Part shown: positions 38,669 through 48,166 of the stretch, piece by piece
Position numbering within the stretch: position 1 is the stretch's first letter
Layout: each line of letters begins with the position of its first letter
Source: Pseudolysinimonas kribbensis
Lineage (GTDB): Bacteria > Actinomycetota > Actinomycetes > Actinomycetales > Microbacteriaceae
Direction of reading: 5' to 3'
DNA: 64,000 nt
Assembly (NCBI RefSeq): GCF_030161895.1
Contig: NZ_BSVB01000001.1
Location: 558,001-622,000 of the forward strand
Notes under the pieces: model-generated
The model's input: the letters and a program-made list of their open reading frames with translations, nothing else
What the model was told of the DNA's origin: nothing
Database searches by the model: none
Translations under genes and position numbers: made by a program

Positions 38669-39231
38669 GTGATCAGCACGCGCATCCTCGCTGCCGCGGT
38701 GGCCGTGCCCGCCGCGCTCGGGCTCGTCGCCTGCGCGGCGACCCCGACCGCCACAAGCTCGGAGGCCGCCGGGCCCGCCGCGTCGTCGTCCCGGCCGGCG
38801 GCCTCGGCATCCGGCACGCCCGCCGCGCCGAGCCCCGCGGCCGATTCCATCGGGCCGGCGGGCAACGCGCTCGACGCGGGCGGCATCCAGGACATCGAGG
38901 ACGCGATCTCGAGCGGCAACACCGCGGCGCTCGAGCAGCGTTTCGCGCCGCAGGTGCGGATCGTGACGGCCGGCGGCGGGGAGCACCAGGCGACCACGGC
39001 GCAGGCCGTGACGGCGACCGGCGCCGTCGAGTCGGACCTCACCGCGACCTGGGACTGGACGCTCTCCCCGCCGACCTCGCCGGATTCCGGGCGAGCTCGT
39101 ACGGGCCGCTGTTCCCGGCCGACGCGGTCATCGGACGGTCCTCGACCGGCGAGGTGATCTCGTTCACCGTCGTCGGCACCGCGATCACCGCCGTGCTCAT
39201 GGCCCACTCGGTCGCGTCGCTCGGCGGATGA
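38669..39231 (+). CDS. Secreted lipoprotein, unknown function
   Basis: About 187 residues from GTG 38669. Signal peptide with lipobox LVAC (AVPAALGLVAC), then a low-complexity Ala/Ser/Pro linker of about 40 residues and a small globular domain (IQDIEDAISSGNTAALEQRFA...). The frame breaks at C4 39066-39069; adding one C gives LSPADLAGFRASSYGPLFPADAVIG and a stop at 39229-39231. No family recognised. Confidence 0.6.
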
Positions 39232-39247
39232 CGCCGCCCGGTCGCCC

Positions 39248-40755
39248 TCAGTCGCCGGGCTGCACCCAGTCGAACGTGCGCTGCACCGCACGCCGCCAGG
39301 TCGCGAGTCGGGCCGCGCGCTCGTCGTCGCCGATCGAGGGCCGCCAGCGCCGGTCCTCCCGCCAGTTCGCGCGCAGCTCGTCGAGACCCGACCAGAATCC
39401 GGTCGCGAGGCCGGCGGCGTACGCGGCGCCCAGCGCGGTCGTCTCCGCGACCACCGGTCGCACGACGGGGATGCCGAGCAGGTCGGCCTGGAGTTGCATG
39501 AGCGTGTCGTTCGCCGTCATCCCGCCGTCGACCTTGAGTTCGGCGATCTCGGCGTGGACCGCGCGGGCGGCCACCTCGACGACCTCGACGCTCTGGAACG
39601 CCGTGGCCTCGAGCGCCGCACGCGCCAGGTGCGCCTTCGTGACGAACCGCGTGAGCCCGACGATGGCGCCGCGGGCATCGGGGCGCCAGTAGGGAGCGAA
39701 CAGCCCCGAGAACGCCGGCACGATGTAGGCGCCCCCGGTGTCGGCAACGGTACGTGCGAGTTCCTCGACCTCGGCGGCGTCGTGGATGATGCCGAGGTTG
39801 TCGCGCAGCCACTGCACGAGCGACCCGGTCACCGCGATCGACCCCTCCAGCGCGTAGTGCGCGGGACCATCGCCGAGCCGGTACGCGACCGTCGTGAGCA
39901 GCCCGTCGGCCGAGTGCACGATGCGCTCCCCCGTGCCCACGATGAGGAAGTTGCCGGTGCCGTAGGTGTTCTTCGACTCGCCGGCGTCGAACGCGGCCTG
40001 CCCGAACGTCGCGGCCTGCTGGTCGCCGAGGATGCCGGTGATGGGCACCTCCCGCAGCAGGCTGGACGGCTCCGCGGTGCCGAACTCGCCGGACGAGCTG
40101 CGGATCTCGGGCAGCATCGACATCGGGATGCCGAACGCCGCAGCCAGCTCGGCATCCCACTGCAACGTCCGCAGATCCATGAGCAGGGTGCGGCTGGCGT
40201 TGGTCACGTCGGTCGCGTGCACGCCGCCGTCCGGGCCACCGGTCAGGTTCCAGAGCACCCAGGTGTCGGTCGTGCCGAACAGCAGCTCGCCGCGCTCGGC
40301 GCGTTCGCGGGCGCCGTCGACGTTCTCGAGGATCCAGGCGATCTTCGAGGCCGAGAAGTAGGTCGCGAGCGGCAGGCCGGTCTGCTCCCGGAAGCGGTCG
40401 ACGCCCCCTCGGCCGCCAGGCGGTCGACGATCGGCTGCGTGCGGGTGTCCTGCCAGACGATCGCGTTGTACACGGGCTCGCCGGTCGCCCGGTCCCAGAC
40501 CACCGCCGTCTCCCGCTGGTTGGTGATGCCGATCGCGACGACGTCGTGCCGCGTGGCGTCGGCCTTCGCGAGCGCCTGTCCGATGACCTCGCGCGTGTTG
40601 TTCCAGATCTCCGCCGCGTCATGCTCGACCCAGCCCGCCTCCGGCAGGATCTGCCGATGCTCCAGCTGGCCGCTCGCGGCGGCACGGCCGTCGTGATCGA
40701 ACAGGATCGCCCGGGTGCTGGTGGTGCCCTGGTCGATCGCGATCACGTAGCGCAT
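39248..40755 (-). CDS. glpK: Glycerol kinase
   Basis: About 502 residues from ATG 40753-40755, the standard length. It phosphorylates glycerol to glycerol 3-phosphate. Seen: [55 protein letters not shown] and [13 protein letters not shown]. The frame breaks at the C5 run 40404-40408 (G on the coding strand); one added base joins [19 protein letters not shown]. It lies 31 bases downstream of the GntR regulator gene and could be co-transcribed with it. It could also feed glycerol-phosphate to the wall polymer. Confidence 0.93.
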
Positions 40756-40786
40756 GGATCGAGGCTAGGGCGTGCGGGTCGGTCGG

Positions 40787-41449
40787 TCAGTCCGCGCCGA
40801 GCCCCTCGGCACCCTTCGTGCGCGCGAGCGTCTCCGCCACGTGGGACAGGTGCAGCCGCATGGCGCTCTCGGCGCGATCGGGGTCGTGCGCGGCGATCGC
40901 ATCCACCAGGTCGGTGTGCTCGGCGAGGGACTCGTTGGCGCGCCCCGGGACGAGGATCGTCCGGAACTGGAACCGGACCATCTGGGCTCGCAGGTTCGCG
41001 ATGAGCCGCTGCGCCGTCGCGTGGTGCGATGCGGTCTGGACCAGGCCGTGCAGGCGGGCGTTGCAGTCCGAGTAGGACAGCAGATCGTTCTGGCCGAGGA
41101 AGGTCCGCATCTGCGCGATCAGCGCGCGCATCTGCTCGATCTCCTCGGCGCTCGCGTTCTCTGCCGCATGGCGTGCCGCGAGCGCCTCGAGCACCGCCCG
41201 GGCCTGCGTCATCTCGACGGCCTCATCCTCGCTGACCGTGCGCACGCGGGCCCCGCGATTGAGCTCCTTGTCGACGAGCCCCTCATGGGCGAGGCGTGAC
41301 AGCGCGGCCCGCACCAGCGCGCGGCTCGCGCCGAGCGATTCGACGAGGTCGGCCTCGACGAGCCGCTGTCCGGGATGGAGCCGGCCGGAGCGAAGCTGCT
41401 CCCGCAACAGCAGGTACGGATCCGCATCCTGCGCTCTTGTGCTTGCCAT
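40787..41449 (-). CDS. GntR-family regulator with FCD domain
   Basis: 220 residues from ATG 41447-41449 (GGAGAG upstream). A winged helix occupies residues about 8-75 (LHPGQRLVEADLVESLGASRALVRAALSRL), and the FCD effector domain residues 85-215, with the helix pairs and a conserved His/Asp pattern (NARLHGLVQTASHH, LAEHTDLVDAIAAHD, MRLHLSHVAETL) that binds a metal and organic acids. It diverges from the catabolic genes. The palindrome ATTGTGCACAAT over the facing promoter, and relatives of it in two further promoters, are likely its operators. Confidence 0.85.
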   Translation of the reverse strand: MASTRAQDADPYLLLREQLRSGRLHPGQRLVEADLVESLGASRALVRAALSRLAHEGLVDKELNRGARVRTVSEDEAVEMTQARAVLEALAARHAAENASAEEIEQMRALIAQMRTFLGQNDLLSYSDCNARLHGLVQTASHHATAQRLIANLRAQMVRFQFRTILVPGRANESLAEHTDLVDAIAAHDPDRAESAMRLHLSHVAETLARTKGAEGLGAD

Positions 41450-41530
41450 CTCGATCTCTCCGTCTAGCGATGTCGCGCCACGTCGCTGACCGGCGCTCGC
41501 ATCGGGCGATGCTACTGGAGCCGCCGGTGT

Positions 41531-41569
41531 TTGAGGGCAACGTGTCCACCCGATACTATTGTGCACAAT
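41531..41569 (+). promoter_or_regulatory. Promoter and operator of the dehydrogenase/enolase unit
   Basis: TTGAGG (41531-41536) and TACTAT (41554-41559) with 17-base spacing form a -35/-10 pair. The perfect 12-base palindrome ATTGTGCACAAT (41558-41569) overlaps the -10 end and probable start point, the expected place for a repressor. Expected ligand: the divergently encoded GntR protein. Confidence 0.6.
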
Positions 41570-41596
41570 ATTGGCCACACAAATGGGAGCGATCAC

Positions 41597-42364
41597 ATGC
41601 GCGTTACGATCCTCGGTCTCGGCGAAGCCGGGCGCATCTACGGGCAGGACCTCGCGAAGGCGGGGAACGAGGTCGTCGGGTTCGACGTCCGCGACGTCGC
41701 GCCGCTGGAGGGGATCACGACCGCCGGCAGCATCCCGGACGCCGTGGCCGGCTCCGACCTCGTCCTCAGCTTCACCACCGCGGCCGGCGCCGCGGCAGCC
41801 GCCGATGCGGCGGCCGGTCATCTCGCCGACGGCGCCGTGTTCGCCGACCTCAATGCGGCATCCCCGGCGCGCAAAGTGGACGTCGCATCCCGCCTGGGCC
41901 AGACGCGGTTCGCCGACGTCGCGGTTCTGGCGCCGGTCGCGCGGGCCGGAGCTCGTACTCCCGTGCTCGTCTCCGGCAGCGGGGCCGAACGCTACCTCGA
42001 GCTCCTGGGCCCGCTCGGAGGAGAGATCGAGGTGGTGTCGGCCACGGTCGGCGACGCGTCGAGTCGCAAGCTGATCCGGAGCGTCTTCATGAAGGCGCTC
42101 GCCACCTCGGTGCTCGAGTCTCTCGCCGCCGCGCGGATCGCCGGCTGCGAGGAATGGGCGCGCGGCCAGATCGTCGGCGAGATGGGCTCGAACGCCGAAG
42201 CACTCGTCGAGCGGCTCGTCACCGGCACGTATCAGCACGCCGAGCGTCGCCTGCATGAGATGGAGGACACCGCGTCCTATCTCGAGGAGCTCGGGGCGCA
42301 TGCCGACATGACGCGCGGCTCCATCGCGTGGCTCGACGGGGTGCGGACGGGTTCACGCCGGTGA
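41597..42364 (+). CDS. NAD(P)-binding dehydrogenase with DUF1932 domain (6PGDH/beta-hydroxyacid dehydrogenase-like)
   Basis: 255 residues from ATG 41597, with GGGAG at 41585-41589. The Rossmann fold begins at once (MRVTILGLGEAGRIYGQDLA), with GLGEAG at 7-12 and an acidic residue after beta-2 (FDVRD) that favours NAD. The C-terminal helical DUF1932 domain (SRKLIRSVFMKALATSVLES, with the catalytic-type lysine) is found in small 6-phosphogluconate-dehydrogenase relatives. It should oxidise a hydroxy acid or reduce a semialdehyde. It is the first gene of the unit and overlaps the next by four bases (GTGA). Confidence 0.75.
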   Translation: MRVTILGLGEAGRIYGQDLAKAGNEVVGFDVRDVAPLEGITTAGSIPDAVAGSDLVLSFTTAAGAAAAADAAAGHLADGAVFADLNAASPARKVDVASRLGQTRFADVAVLAPVARAGARTPVLVSGSGAERYLELLGPLGGEIEVVSATVGDASSRKLIRSVFMKALATSVLESLAAARIAGCEEWARGQIVGEMGSNAEALVERLVTGTYQHAERRLHEMEDTASYLEELGAHADMTRGSIAWLDGVRTGSRR

Positions 42365-43436
42365 ACCCGCGCATCGAGCGCGTGCACGCGTCGCTTCTGC
42401 GGGTGCCGCTCGATCGTCGGATGCGGGCCTACGGGTCCGACACCGTCTCCGTCCTCTTCGTCCGTGTCATCGACGTCGACGGCTCCGAGGGCACCGGCTT
42501 CACGTACACCCTCAACGAGGGTCTCGAGTCGGTGCGGACCATGGTCGACGCGACCATCGGACCCCTGACAATCGGCACGGACCCCGAGGACTGGGACGCC
42601 ACCCGGAACTCGATCGCCCGACAGACCCGCCGCCTCGGGCCGGATGCCGCGGTGCCCGCGCTCTCCGCGGTCGACATCGCCATCTGGGACCTCCGCGCGC
42701 AGCGCGCCGGCCTCCCCTCTTCGCCCTCCTCGGCAGGAGCCGCACCGAGGTGCCCATGTACGGCTCGGGACGCAGCAGCAATCGGCTGTCGGTCGACGAG
42801 CTCGTCGCCGGCACGGTCTCGTACGTGGATGACGGGCTGACGGCCGTGAAGCTGCGCGTCGGAGCCCGCGAGCCGGATCAGGACGTATCGCGTGTCGCGG
42901 CGGTCCGCGCCGCTGTCGGGGACCGGATCGTCCTCATGGTCGACGCGAACGAGCAGATGACCCCGGCGGCCGCCACCGATCTCGCACGCGGCCTGGAGCC
43001 GCTCGCCCTCGCGTGGATCGAGGAGCCGTTCCCCGCGGAGGACGTCCTCGCCCACGCGGCCCTCCACGCCACCGGCGGCATCCCGGTCGCCGTGGGCGAG
43101 CACCTCGCCTCGGCGGCGCGCTTCGCCGAGTACGCGCGCGAACGGGCGGCCGGGATCTGGCAGCCCGACGCCGCGCTCGGCGGCGGGATCACGGGCATGC
43201 TGGAGGTCGCCGCCCTCGCACACGACCACGGGATCCCGCTCGCCTACCATTCGCTCCCGGAGTTGAACGTCCATCTCGCGATGGGCGACCCCGCCGCCGT
43301 CTGGGTCGAGCACTTCCCGATCCTCGACCCGCTCATCGCGGAGCCGCTGCCGGTCGTCGGCGGCGTCGTGACCGCGCCCGACCGGCCCGGCCACGGCATC
43401 CGGTGGGATGCCGAGGCCATCCGGGCTCTCACCTGA
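42361..43436 (+). CDS. Mandelate-racemase-group enolase superfamily enzyme (racemase or acid dehydratase)
   Basis: About 358 residues from GTG 42361 after adding one C in C4 42714-42717. Aligned by eye, the catalytic residues fall at the same numbers as in Pseudomonas mandelate racemase (359 residues): K164, metal ligands D195, E221 and E247, D270-H297 dyad and E317. The second lysine of the KxK motif is Arg166 (AVKLRVG). The family abstracts an alpha-proton from a carboxylate to racemise, cycloisomerise or dehydrate it. Substrate unknown; the loss of K166 argues against simple mandelate racemisation. Confidence 0.82.
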
Positions 43437-43461
43437 TGCGCCCCTCGCGGGACGCTCGGCG

Positions 43462-44295
43462 CTAGTCCTGCCCGTCCAGCCGGCGCCACGGGGCCAGCTT
43501 GCGTTCGAGCAGCTTGAGCAGCTCGGTCACGATCACCGCGAGCACGACGATCACGGCGACACCGGCGAGGTAGCGCGGCGTCGCGAACACCTGGGCGTCC
43601 GCCTCGATCTGAAAGCCGATGCCGACCGTCGACGCGATGTACTCCCCCACGACGACACCGATCATGGCGCGCCCCACCGCAAGCCGCAGGCCGGTGACGA
43701 AGTACGGGATGACCGAGGGGAAGATCACGTCGCGGTAGACGCGCCAGCGCCCCGCTCCGAACGACCTCGCAGCGCGCAGCAGGCCGACGTCCGTCGCGCG
43801 CACCCCCTCGGTCAGGTTGATCATGATCGAGAAGGTGGACAGGATCACGACGATCGCGATCTTCGACTGGATCCCGAGGCCGAACCAGATCACCAGCAGC
43901 GGTGCGAGCACGAGCACCGGCGTCGCGTACAGCGCGCTGATGATCGGGTCGAGTGCGAAGTAGGCGTTCCGGCGGGTGCCGAGGAGGAATCCCACGGGGA
44001 TCGCCAGGGCGATCGAGATCAGCATGCCCAGCACGAACTCGGTGCCGCTGACCGCCAGGTCGTTCCAGAGCGGGCCGGCCGCCAGGCTGAGGAACCCGCT
44101 CCAGATCTGGCTCGGGTAGCTGAAGAACAGCGGATTCCAGCCGATCGTGCGGCCCAGGATCTCCCAGACCAGGAGGATCACGATCACGGTCGCGACCGGA
44201 AGCCACCGCGAGCGCTGCTTGCTGATCCAGCTCTCCCGCGGGGCCCGCAAGCCGGTGCTCGAACGTTCCTCCGAGATGTGCATCGGTGTCGTCAT
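43462..44295 (-). CDS. ABC importer permease (TauC/SsuC-like)
   Basis: 277 residues from ATG 44293-44295, overlapping the ATPase gene by four bases. Six helices; the EAA loop segment is EGVRATDVGLLRAARSFGAG, followed by VIFPSVIPYFVTGLRLAVGRAMIGVVVGEY, as in permeases of the taurine/sulfonate/nitrate/aromatic-acid class. Last gene of the leftward unit. No sulfonate-oxidising gene is near, so the substrate is more likely a carboxylate. Confidence 0.88.
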   Translation of the reverse strand: MTTPMHISEERSSTGLRAPRESWISKQRSRWLPVATVIVILLVWEILGRTIGWNPLFFSYPSQIWSGFLSLAAGPLWNDLAVSGTEFVLGMLISIALAIPVGFLLGTRRNAYFALDPIISALYATPVLVLAPLLVIWFGLGIQSKIAIVVILSTFSIMINLTEGVRATDVGLLRAARSFGAGRWRVYRDVIFPSVIPYFVTGLRLAVGRAMIGVVVGEYIASTVGIGFQIEADAQVFATPRYLAGVAVIVVLAVIVTELLKLLERKLAPWRRLDGQD

Positions 44296-45122
44296 GACCG
44301 CTCCTTCAGCTCAGAATGCGCCGCGACCTCGCCCTTGAGGAACTCCCAGAGCCGCGCGCGGTATTCGGCGTAGTGGATGCGCTCCCACGCGACCGGATCG
44401 CTCTTCTGCTCCACGAGCGAGATGTCCTCGGCCAGGCGCCCGGGCGTCGAACGCATCAGGAGGATGCGATCGGACAGCTGCAGCGCCTCGTCGAGATTGT
44501 GGGTGACGAACACGACGCACCGGCGCTCCTCGGCCACGAGGCCCCTGACCTCCTCGCGCAGGATCTCGGCGTTCTGCGCATCGAGAGCCGAGAACGGTTC
44601 GTCCATCAACAGGATCGACGGCTGCACCGCGAATGCCCGGGCGAGACCGACGCGCTGCTTCATGCCTCCGGACAGCTGATAGGGGTACATCCCGGCGGCG
44701 CGTCCGAGGCCGATCCGATCGAGGTAGTGGTGGGCGATCTCCTCCCGCTGCTTCATCCTGAGGTCACCGCGGCGGTAGTCCAGACCCAGCCGCACGTTCT
44801 CGGCGACGGTCTTCCAGGGCATGAGGGCGAAGTCCTGATAGACGACCGCTCGACTGTCGTCGCGCTTCGAGGCGTCGTGCCCCTCGATGACGACGCGGCC
44901 GTTCCCGGGGCGCAGCGCACCGTCGAGCAGCTGCAACAGGGTGCTCTTGCCGCACCCGCTGGCCCCGATCACGGAGACGAACTCGCCCTCCGCGATCGAA
45001 CAGCTGACGTCGTCGAGGATCAGGGTCGATCCGTACCAGAAGGTCACATTCTCGACGCTGATGAGCGTCGCCGGTGTGGTCGCTCTGGCCGGAGCAGCGG
45101 TGAGAGCCGTTTCCATCGTCAT
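44292..45122 (-). CDS. ABC importer ATPase (TauB/SsuB-like)
   Basis: 276 residues from ATG 45120-45122, whose ATGA overlaps the binding-protein stop. Walker A GASGCGKST, Q-loop VYQDFALMPWKT, signature LSGGMKQRVGLARAFA, Walker B ILLMDEPFSALD and switch VTHNLDEA are all intact. It energises the permease at 43462. Confidence 0.93.
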   Translation of the reverse strand: MTMETALTAAPARATTPATLISVENVTFWYGSTLILDDVSCSIAEGEFVSVIGASGCGKSTLLQLLDGALRPGNGRVVIEGHDASKRDDSRAVVYQDFALMPWKTVAENVRLGLDYRRGDLRMKQREEIAHHYLDRIGLGRAAGMYPYQLSGGMKQRVGLARAFAVQPSILLMDEPFSALDAQNAEILREEVRGLVAEERRCVVFVTHNLDEALQLSDRILLMRSTPGRLAEDISLVEQKSDPVAWERIHYAEYRARLWEFLKGEVAAHSELKERS

Positions 45123-46126
45123 CCCTTCGGCAGGTACTCGTCCGTGTAGACCGCGTCGATCGGGGTCGACTTCTGCTGCACGCCGTACTTGACCGCGTCG
45201 GCGATCCATCCCTTGAGGCCCGAGTCGTTGATCGCGCCGGTCTTCGTGTAGGCGAACGCCGCCTCGCCGTAGCTCTCCTTGGCCAGGGTCGGGGTCATGC
45301 CGGAGCCCTTCTCCAGGATGGCGATCGCCTGCGACTTGTGGTCGATGGCCCAGTTCGAGGCCTCGACGAGCGCCGCCATGAAGTCGCGGATGACGGTCTT
45401 CTTCTTCGCCATCTCGGTCGGCACCCCGGCGAAGGCCGCCGCGGACATGTTCGGCACGTACTTCTGCACGGTGCCCAGGTCGTTCAGCCCCTGCTGCCGG
45501 GCCTGGATCGTGTAGGGCGCGACGAGCAGGCCCACCTGCACCTGGCCGGCCTGCAGGGCAGCGAGGATGGCCTGCTGGGTTCCGACGGTGGCGTAGGTGA
45601 GCGAACCGGAGTCATATCCCGCCTTGTCCATGACCGCCTTCATCGTGGCCGTGTTGCCGTTGCTCGGCCCGGGGTCGCCCATCTTCTGCCCCTTGAGCTG
45701 CTTGAGGCTCTTGATGCTCTTCGCCGTGATGATGTGGTAATCCAGCTGGTCCATGAGGGCGCCGATCATCTTGATGTTGGCGCCCGCCGCGACCGCGGAG
45801 GTGACGTAGGCGCCCTGCACGATGCCCAGATCCTCCCGCCCGGAGACCAGGGCCGCCGCCGCGATGTCGCTCGTGCTGGCCTTGGTGATGTTCAGCTTGA
45901 CGCCGTGCCGGGCGAAGATGCCCTTCTGCTCCCCGATCGTGACCGGGAGCAGCTCGGCGTCGTATTTCGTGGTCACGAGGTTGAGGGTCTGCACCTCGGG
46001 GGCACCGCCCGTATGGGTGGGTGCGGCGGGCGGGCTCGCCTGGCTGCAGGCGGAGACTCCGACCAGGAGCGCCGCAGCCGCGGCCACGGCGAGGGCGTGA
46101 CGGGCACGCAGGCGGATCACGGTCAT
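45119..46126 (-). CDS. Substrate-binding lipoprotein of the importer (TauA/NMT1-like)
   Basis: 335 residues from ATG 46124-46126 with signal peptide and lipobox VSAC (residues about 15-27). The mature fold (LNLVTTKYDAELLPVTIGEQKG, IFARHGVKLNI, then a DLGIVQGAYVTSAVAAGANIKMIG stretch split by the hinge) belongs to the NMT1/TauA class, which binds small anions. It sits between a DUF6282 gene and the ATPase. Ligand unknown but presumably the pathway substrate. Confidence 0.88.
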   Translation of the reverse strand: MTVIRLRARHALAVAAAAALLVGVSACSQASPPAAPTHTGGAPEVQTLNLVTTKYDAELLPVTIGEQKGIFARHGVKLNITKASTSDIAAAALVSGREDLGIVQGAYVTSAVAAGANIKMIGALMDQLDYHIITAKSIKSLKQLKGQKMGDPGPSNGNTATMKAVMDKAGYDSGSLTYATVGTQQAILAALQAGQVQVGLLVAPYTIQARQQGLNDLGTVQKYVPNMSAAAFAGVPTEMAKKKTVIRDFMAALVEASNWAIDHKSQAIAILEKGSGMTPTLAKESYGEAAFAYTKTGAINDSGLKGWIADAVKYGVQQKSTPIDAVYTDEYLPKG

Positions 46127-46154
46127 CGGGATGCCTTTCTCTAAACGGGTTGGC

Positions 46155-47018
46155 TCAGCTCTCGATGAGCCGGGCAGGATTGCCGCACAGCATGGTGCGC
46201 AGTGCGACGGGGTCGATGTCTTTCTCGATCAGGTTGTTCGCGAGCACTCGCAGGGCTTCGTGCGGGTGAGGGTGACGGATGCCGCCGGCATCCGAGGCGA
46301 TCACGATGTTCTCCGGCCCCAGGTCGGTGATCATCCGCGCGGCGTCGTCCAGGCTCATCCGCTGGCTGTATCCGCCGACCACGGAGCTGGAGATCTCCAC
46401 CAGCCCGCCGTTCTCGATCACGTGTCGGGCGACCCCGATGTCGACGGTCGGCGTCCACATGACGTGGGTCAGCAGGAGCTTGACCTTCTCGGTGCCGGTG
46501 TACCGGGCGAGCGCGACCACCTCCTCGGGCGAGAGGTGGGAGGTTCCGATGACGGCATCGTGCTGTTTCACGACCGCCACGACGTCCTTGGTGTCGTCGC
46601 TCAGTTCCCCGTCGTCGCCGAAGAGGGTGATCCCGGTCGCGCCACGCGGCGTGTGGATGCGCTGCCCCTTGTAGCCCCAGTTGCCGAGCTCGCCCATCAG
46701 GTCCGCGTGGAACCTGGCGTGGCTGCTCGGCATCCAGACGAGACGTCCGCCGAGGGCCAGGCAGCTGTCGACGGCCGCCGCGTTGAGACCGCCCACCGGG
46801 TAGTTGAGGCAGATTCCGCCGATGTAGCGGAAGTCGTCGACGATGCGATTGGTGAGGTAGGCGCGGCTGGCGGTGCTCTCGATGTGCGACTTCACGGCCA
46901 TCCCGGCCATCCCCGCCGCACGCGCCGCGCGCGCCACGTCGAGGTCGTCACCGACACGGTCGATGACGTCAGGACCGCAATGGACATGCAGATCGATCGC
47001 GCCGTCCAACTCGAACAC
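46155..47018 (-). CDS. DUF6282 amidohydrolase-like protein, copy A
   Basis: 287 residues. GTG 47016-47018 is preferred over ATG 47039 because AAGGAG lies 8 bases upstream and the product then starts VFELDGAIDLHVH. It has a TIM-barrel hydrolase look with possible metal ligands H11 and H13 (LHVHCGPD), K43 (VKSH), H161 (SHLS), H185 (LLTH) and D243 (ASDAGG), which mimic the HxH-Lys-His-His-Asp set of the amidohydrolase superfamily. First gene of the leftward transporter unit. Likely a lactone, pyrone or amide hydrolase; this is inference. Confidence 0.65.
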   Translation of the reverse strand: MFELDGAIDLHVHCGPDVIDRVGDDLDVARAARAAGMAGMAVKSHIESTASRAYLTNRIVDDFRYIGGICLNYPVGGLNAAAVDSCLALGGRLVWMPSSHARFHADLMGELGNWGYKGQRIHTPRGATGITLFGDDGELSDDTKDVVAVVKQHDAVIGTSHLSPEEVVALARYTGTEKVKLLLTHVMWTPTVDIGVARHVIENGGLVEISSSVVGGYSQRMSLDDAARMITDLGPENIVIASDAGGIRHPHPHEALRVLANNLIEKDIDPVALRTMLCGNPARLIES

Positions 47019-47061
47019 CCGGGGTCTCCTTCGACTCATCCTCACCCATTCTGGCGATAGG

Positions 47062-47098
47062 ATTGTGACCAATCTAGCGGCCATCTTGCTCGTGTCAA
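47062..47098 (-). promoter_or_regulatory. Promoter and operator of the DUF6282-A/transporter unit
   Basis: On the minus strand a consensus -35 TTGACA (47098-47093) and TAGATT (47076-47071) are spaced 16 bases. ATTGTGACCAAT (47062-47073), an imperfect copy of the palindrome at 41558, overlaps the -10 end, so the same regulator could repress it. Confidence 0.55.
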
Positions 47099-47139
47099 TC
47101 GGCGTACCGGCGTTGATCGTCGGTGATTCCGGCTCATGC

Positions 47140-47169
47140 TTGCAGATTGCGCGCAAAAATGTTCATAAT
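47140..47169 (+). promoter_or_regulatory. Promoter and operator of the DUF6282-B/hydratase/aldolase unit
   Basis: TTGCAG (47140-47145) and CATAAT (47164-47169) are spaced 18 bases. The spacer contains ATTGCGCGCAAA (47146-47157), a near-palindrome of the same ATTGnnnnCAAw form as the other two sites. Confidence 0.5.
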
Positions 47170-47222
47170 CATGCGACCGAAGTGATCCACGTTGGGTGAA
47201 CCGACGTGGCGATGGAGGACAT

Positions 47223-48166
47223 ATGGAAACCCACCCCACGCCGTCGGCTCGGGCCCGCGAGATCGTGGCCGGCGCCTACGACACGCACGTCCACGTCGCT
47301 CCGGACGTCGTTCCCCGCGTCATCGACGACCTCACCCTGGCCTACCGCTTCCTTGCGGTGGGCATGAAGGGCTTCGTCCTCAAATCGCACTACGTGCAGA
47401 CGGGCGAGCGCGCCGCCGTCGTGCGTCGCGCGGTCCCCGGCGTCGACGCCCTCGGCGCGCTCTGCCTCAACGTTCCGGTCGGCGGCCTCAATCCGGTCGC
47501 GGTCGAGATCGCCGCGCGAAGCGGCGCCCGGATCGTGTGGTTCCCGACCATGGACAGCGTCAACCAGCGCGCGACGGTCGGGGAGATCCCCGCCGGCGCC
47601 AAGCCGCCGATGTGGCTGGCCCTGATGGAGGAGCTCAAGGCAGAGGGCATCGACCCCGACCCGGTGCTGGTGGTCGACGATCGGGGCGACCTCCTGCCGG
47701 CGGCACACGACGTGCTCACCCTCATCGCCAAGCACGACCTGACCCTCGCCACCGGGCATCTCTCGGCATCCGAGATCATGACGCTCGTGCCGGCGGCCGC
47801 CGCCGCGGGCGTCCGGCGGATCATCGTCACGCATCCGGAGTTCCCGTCGCAGCGGCTCGCCGTCGAGCAGCAGCTCGAGCTGGCGGCTCATGGCGCTCTC
47901 ATGGAGCGCTGCTACACGACACCCGCGACCGGCAAGATCCCGTGGGACGAGATGATCGAGCACATCGTCGCCGTCGGCGCCGAGCACTCGATCCTCTCGA
48001 GCGACCTGGGGCAGCCGACGAATCCCCCGTCGAAGACGGCCTCGCCTTGATGGCGGATGACCTCATCGCACGGGGCATCTCGGAGGACGACGTGCACACC
48101 ATGGCCGTGACCAACAGCGTCAGGTTGATGACACCCTCCACCGCGCCGGTCGGAGCGGTCCGATGA
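47223..48166 (+). CDS. DUF6282 amidohydrolase-like protein, copy B
   Basis: About 314 residues from ATG 47223 (GGAGGA at 47214-47219). It shares with copy A the candidate ligand set: H22 and H24 (DTHVHVAPD), K54 and H56 (LKSHY), H179 (TGHLS), H204 (VTHPEF) and D261 (SSDLGQ), and the CLNVPVGGLNPVAVE segment. The copies are clearly distinct, so they probably act on different intermediates or form a heteromer. The frame breaks at C5 48024-48028; adding a C gives TNPPVEDGLALMADDL and a stop at 48166 overlapping the next start. Confidence 0.65.

Noticed and set aside
43462..46126. Importer as a taurine/sulfonate uptake system
   Set aside because: The family fits, but no desulfonating oxygenase or sulfur-starvation gene is nearby; the surrounding enzymes act on carboxylates.
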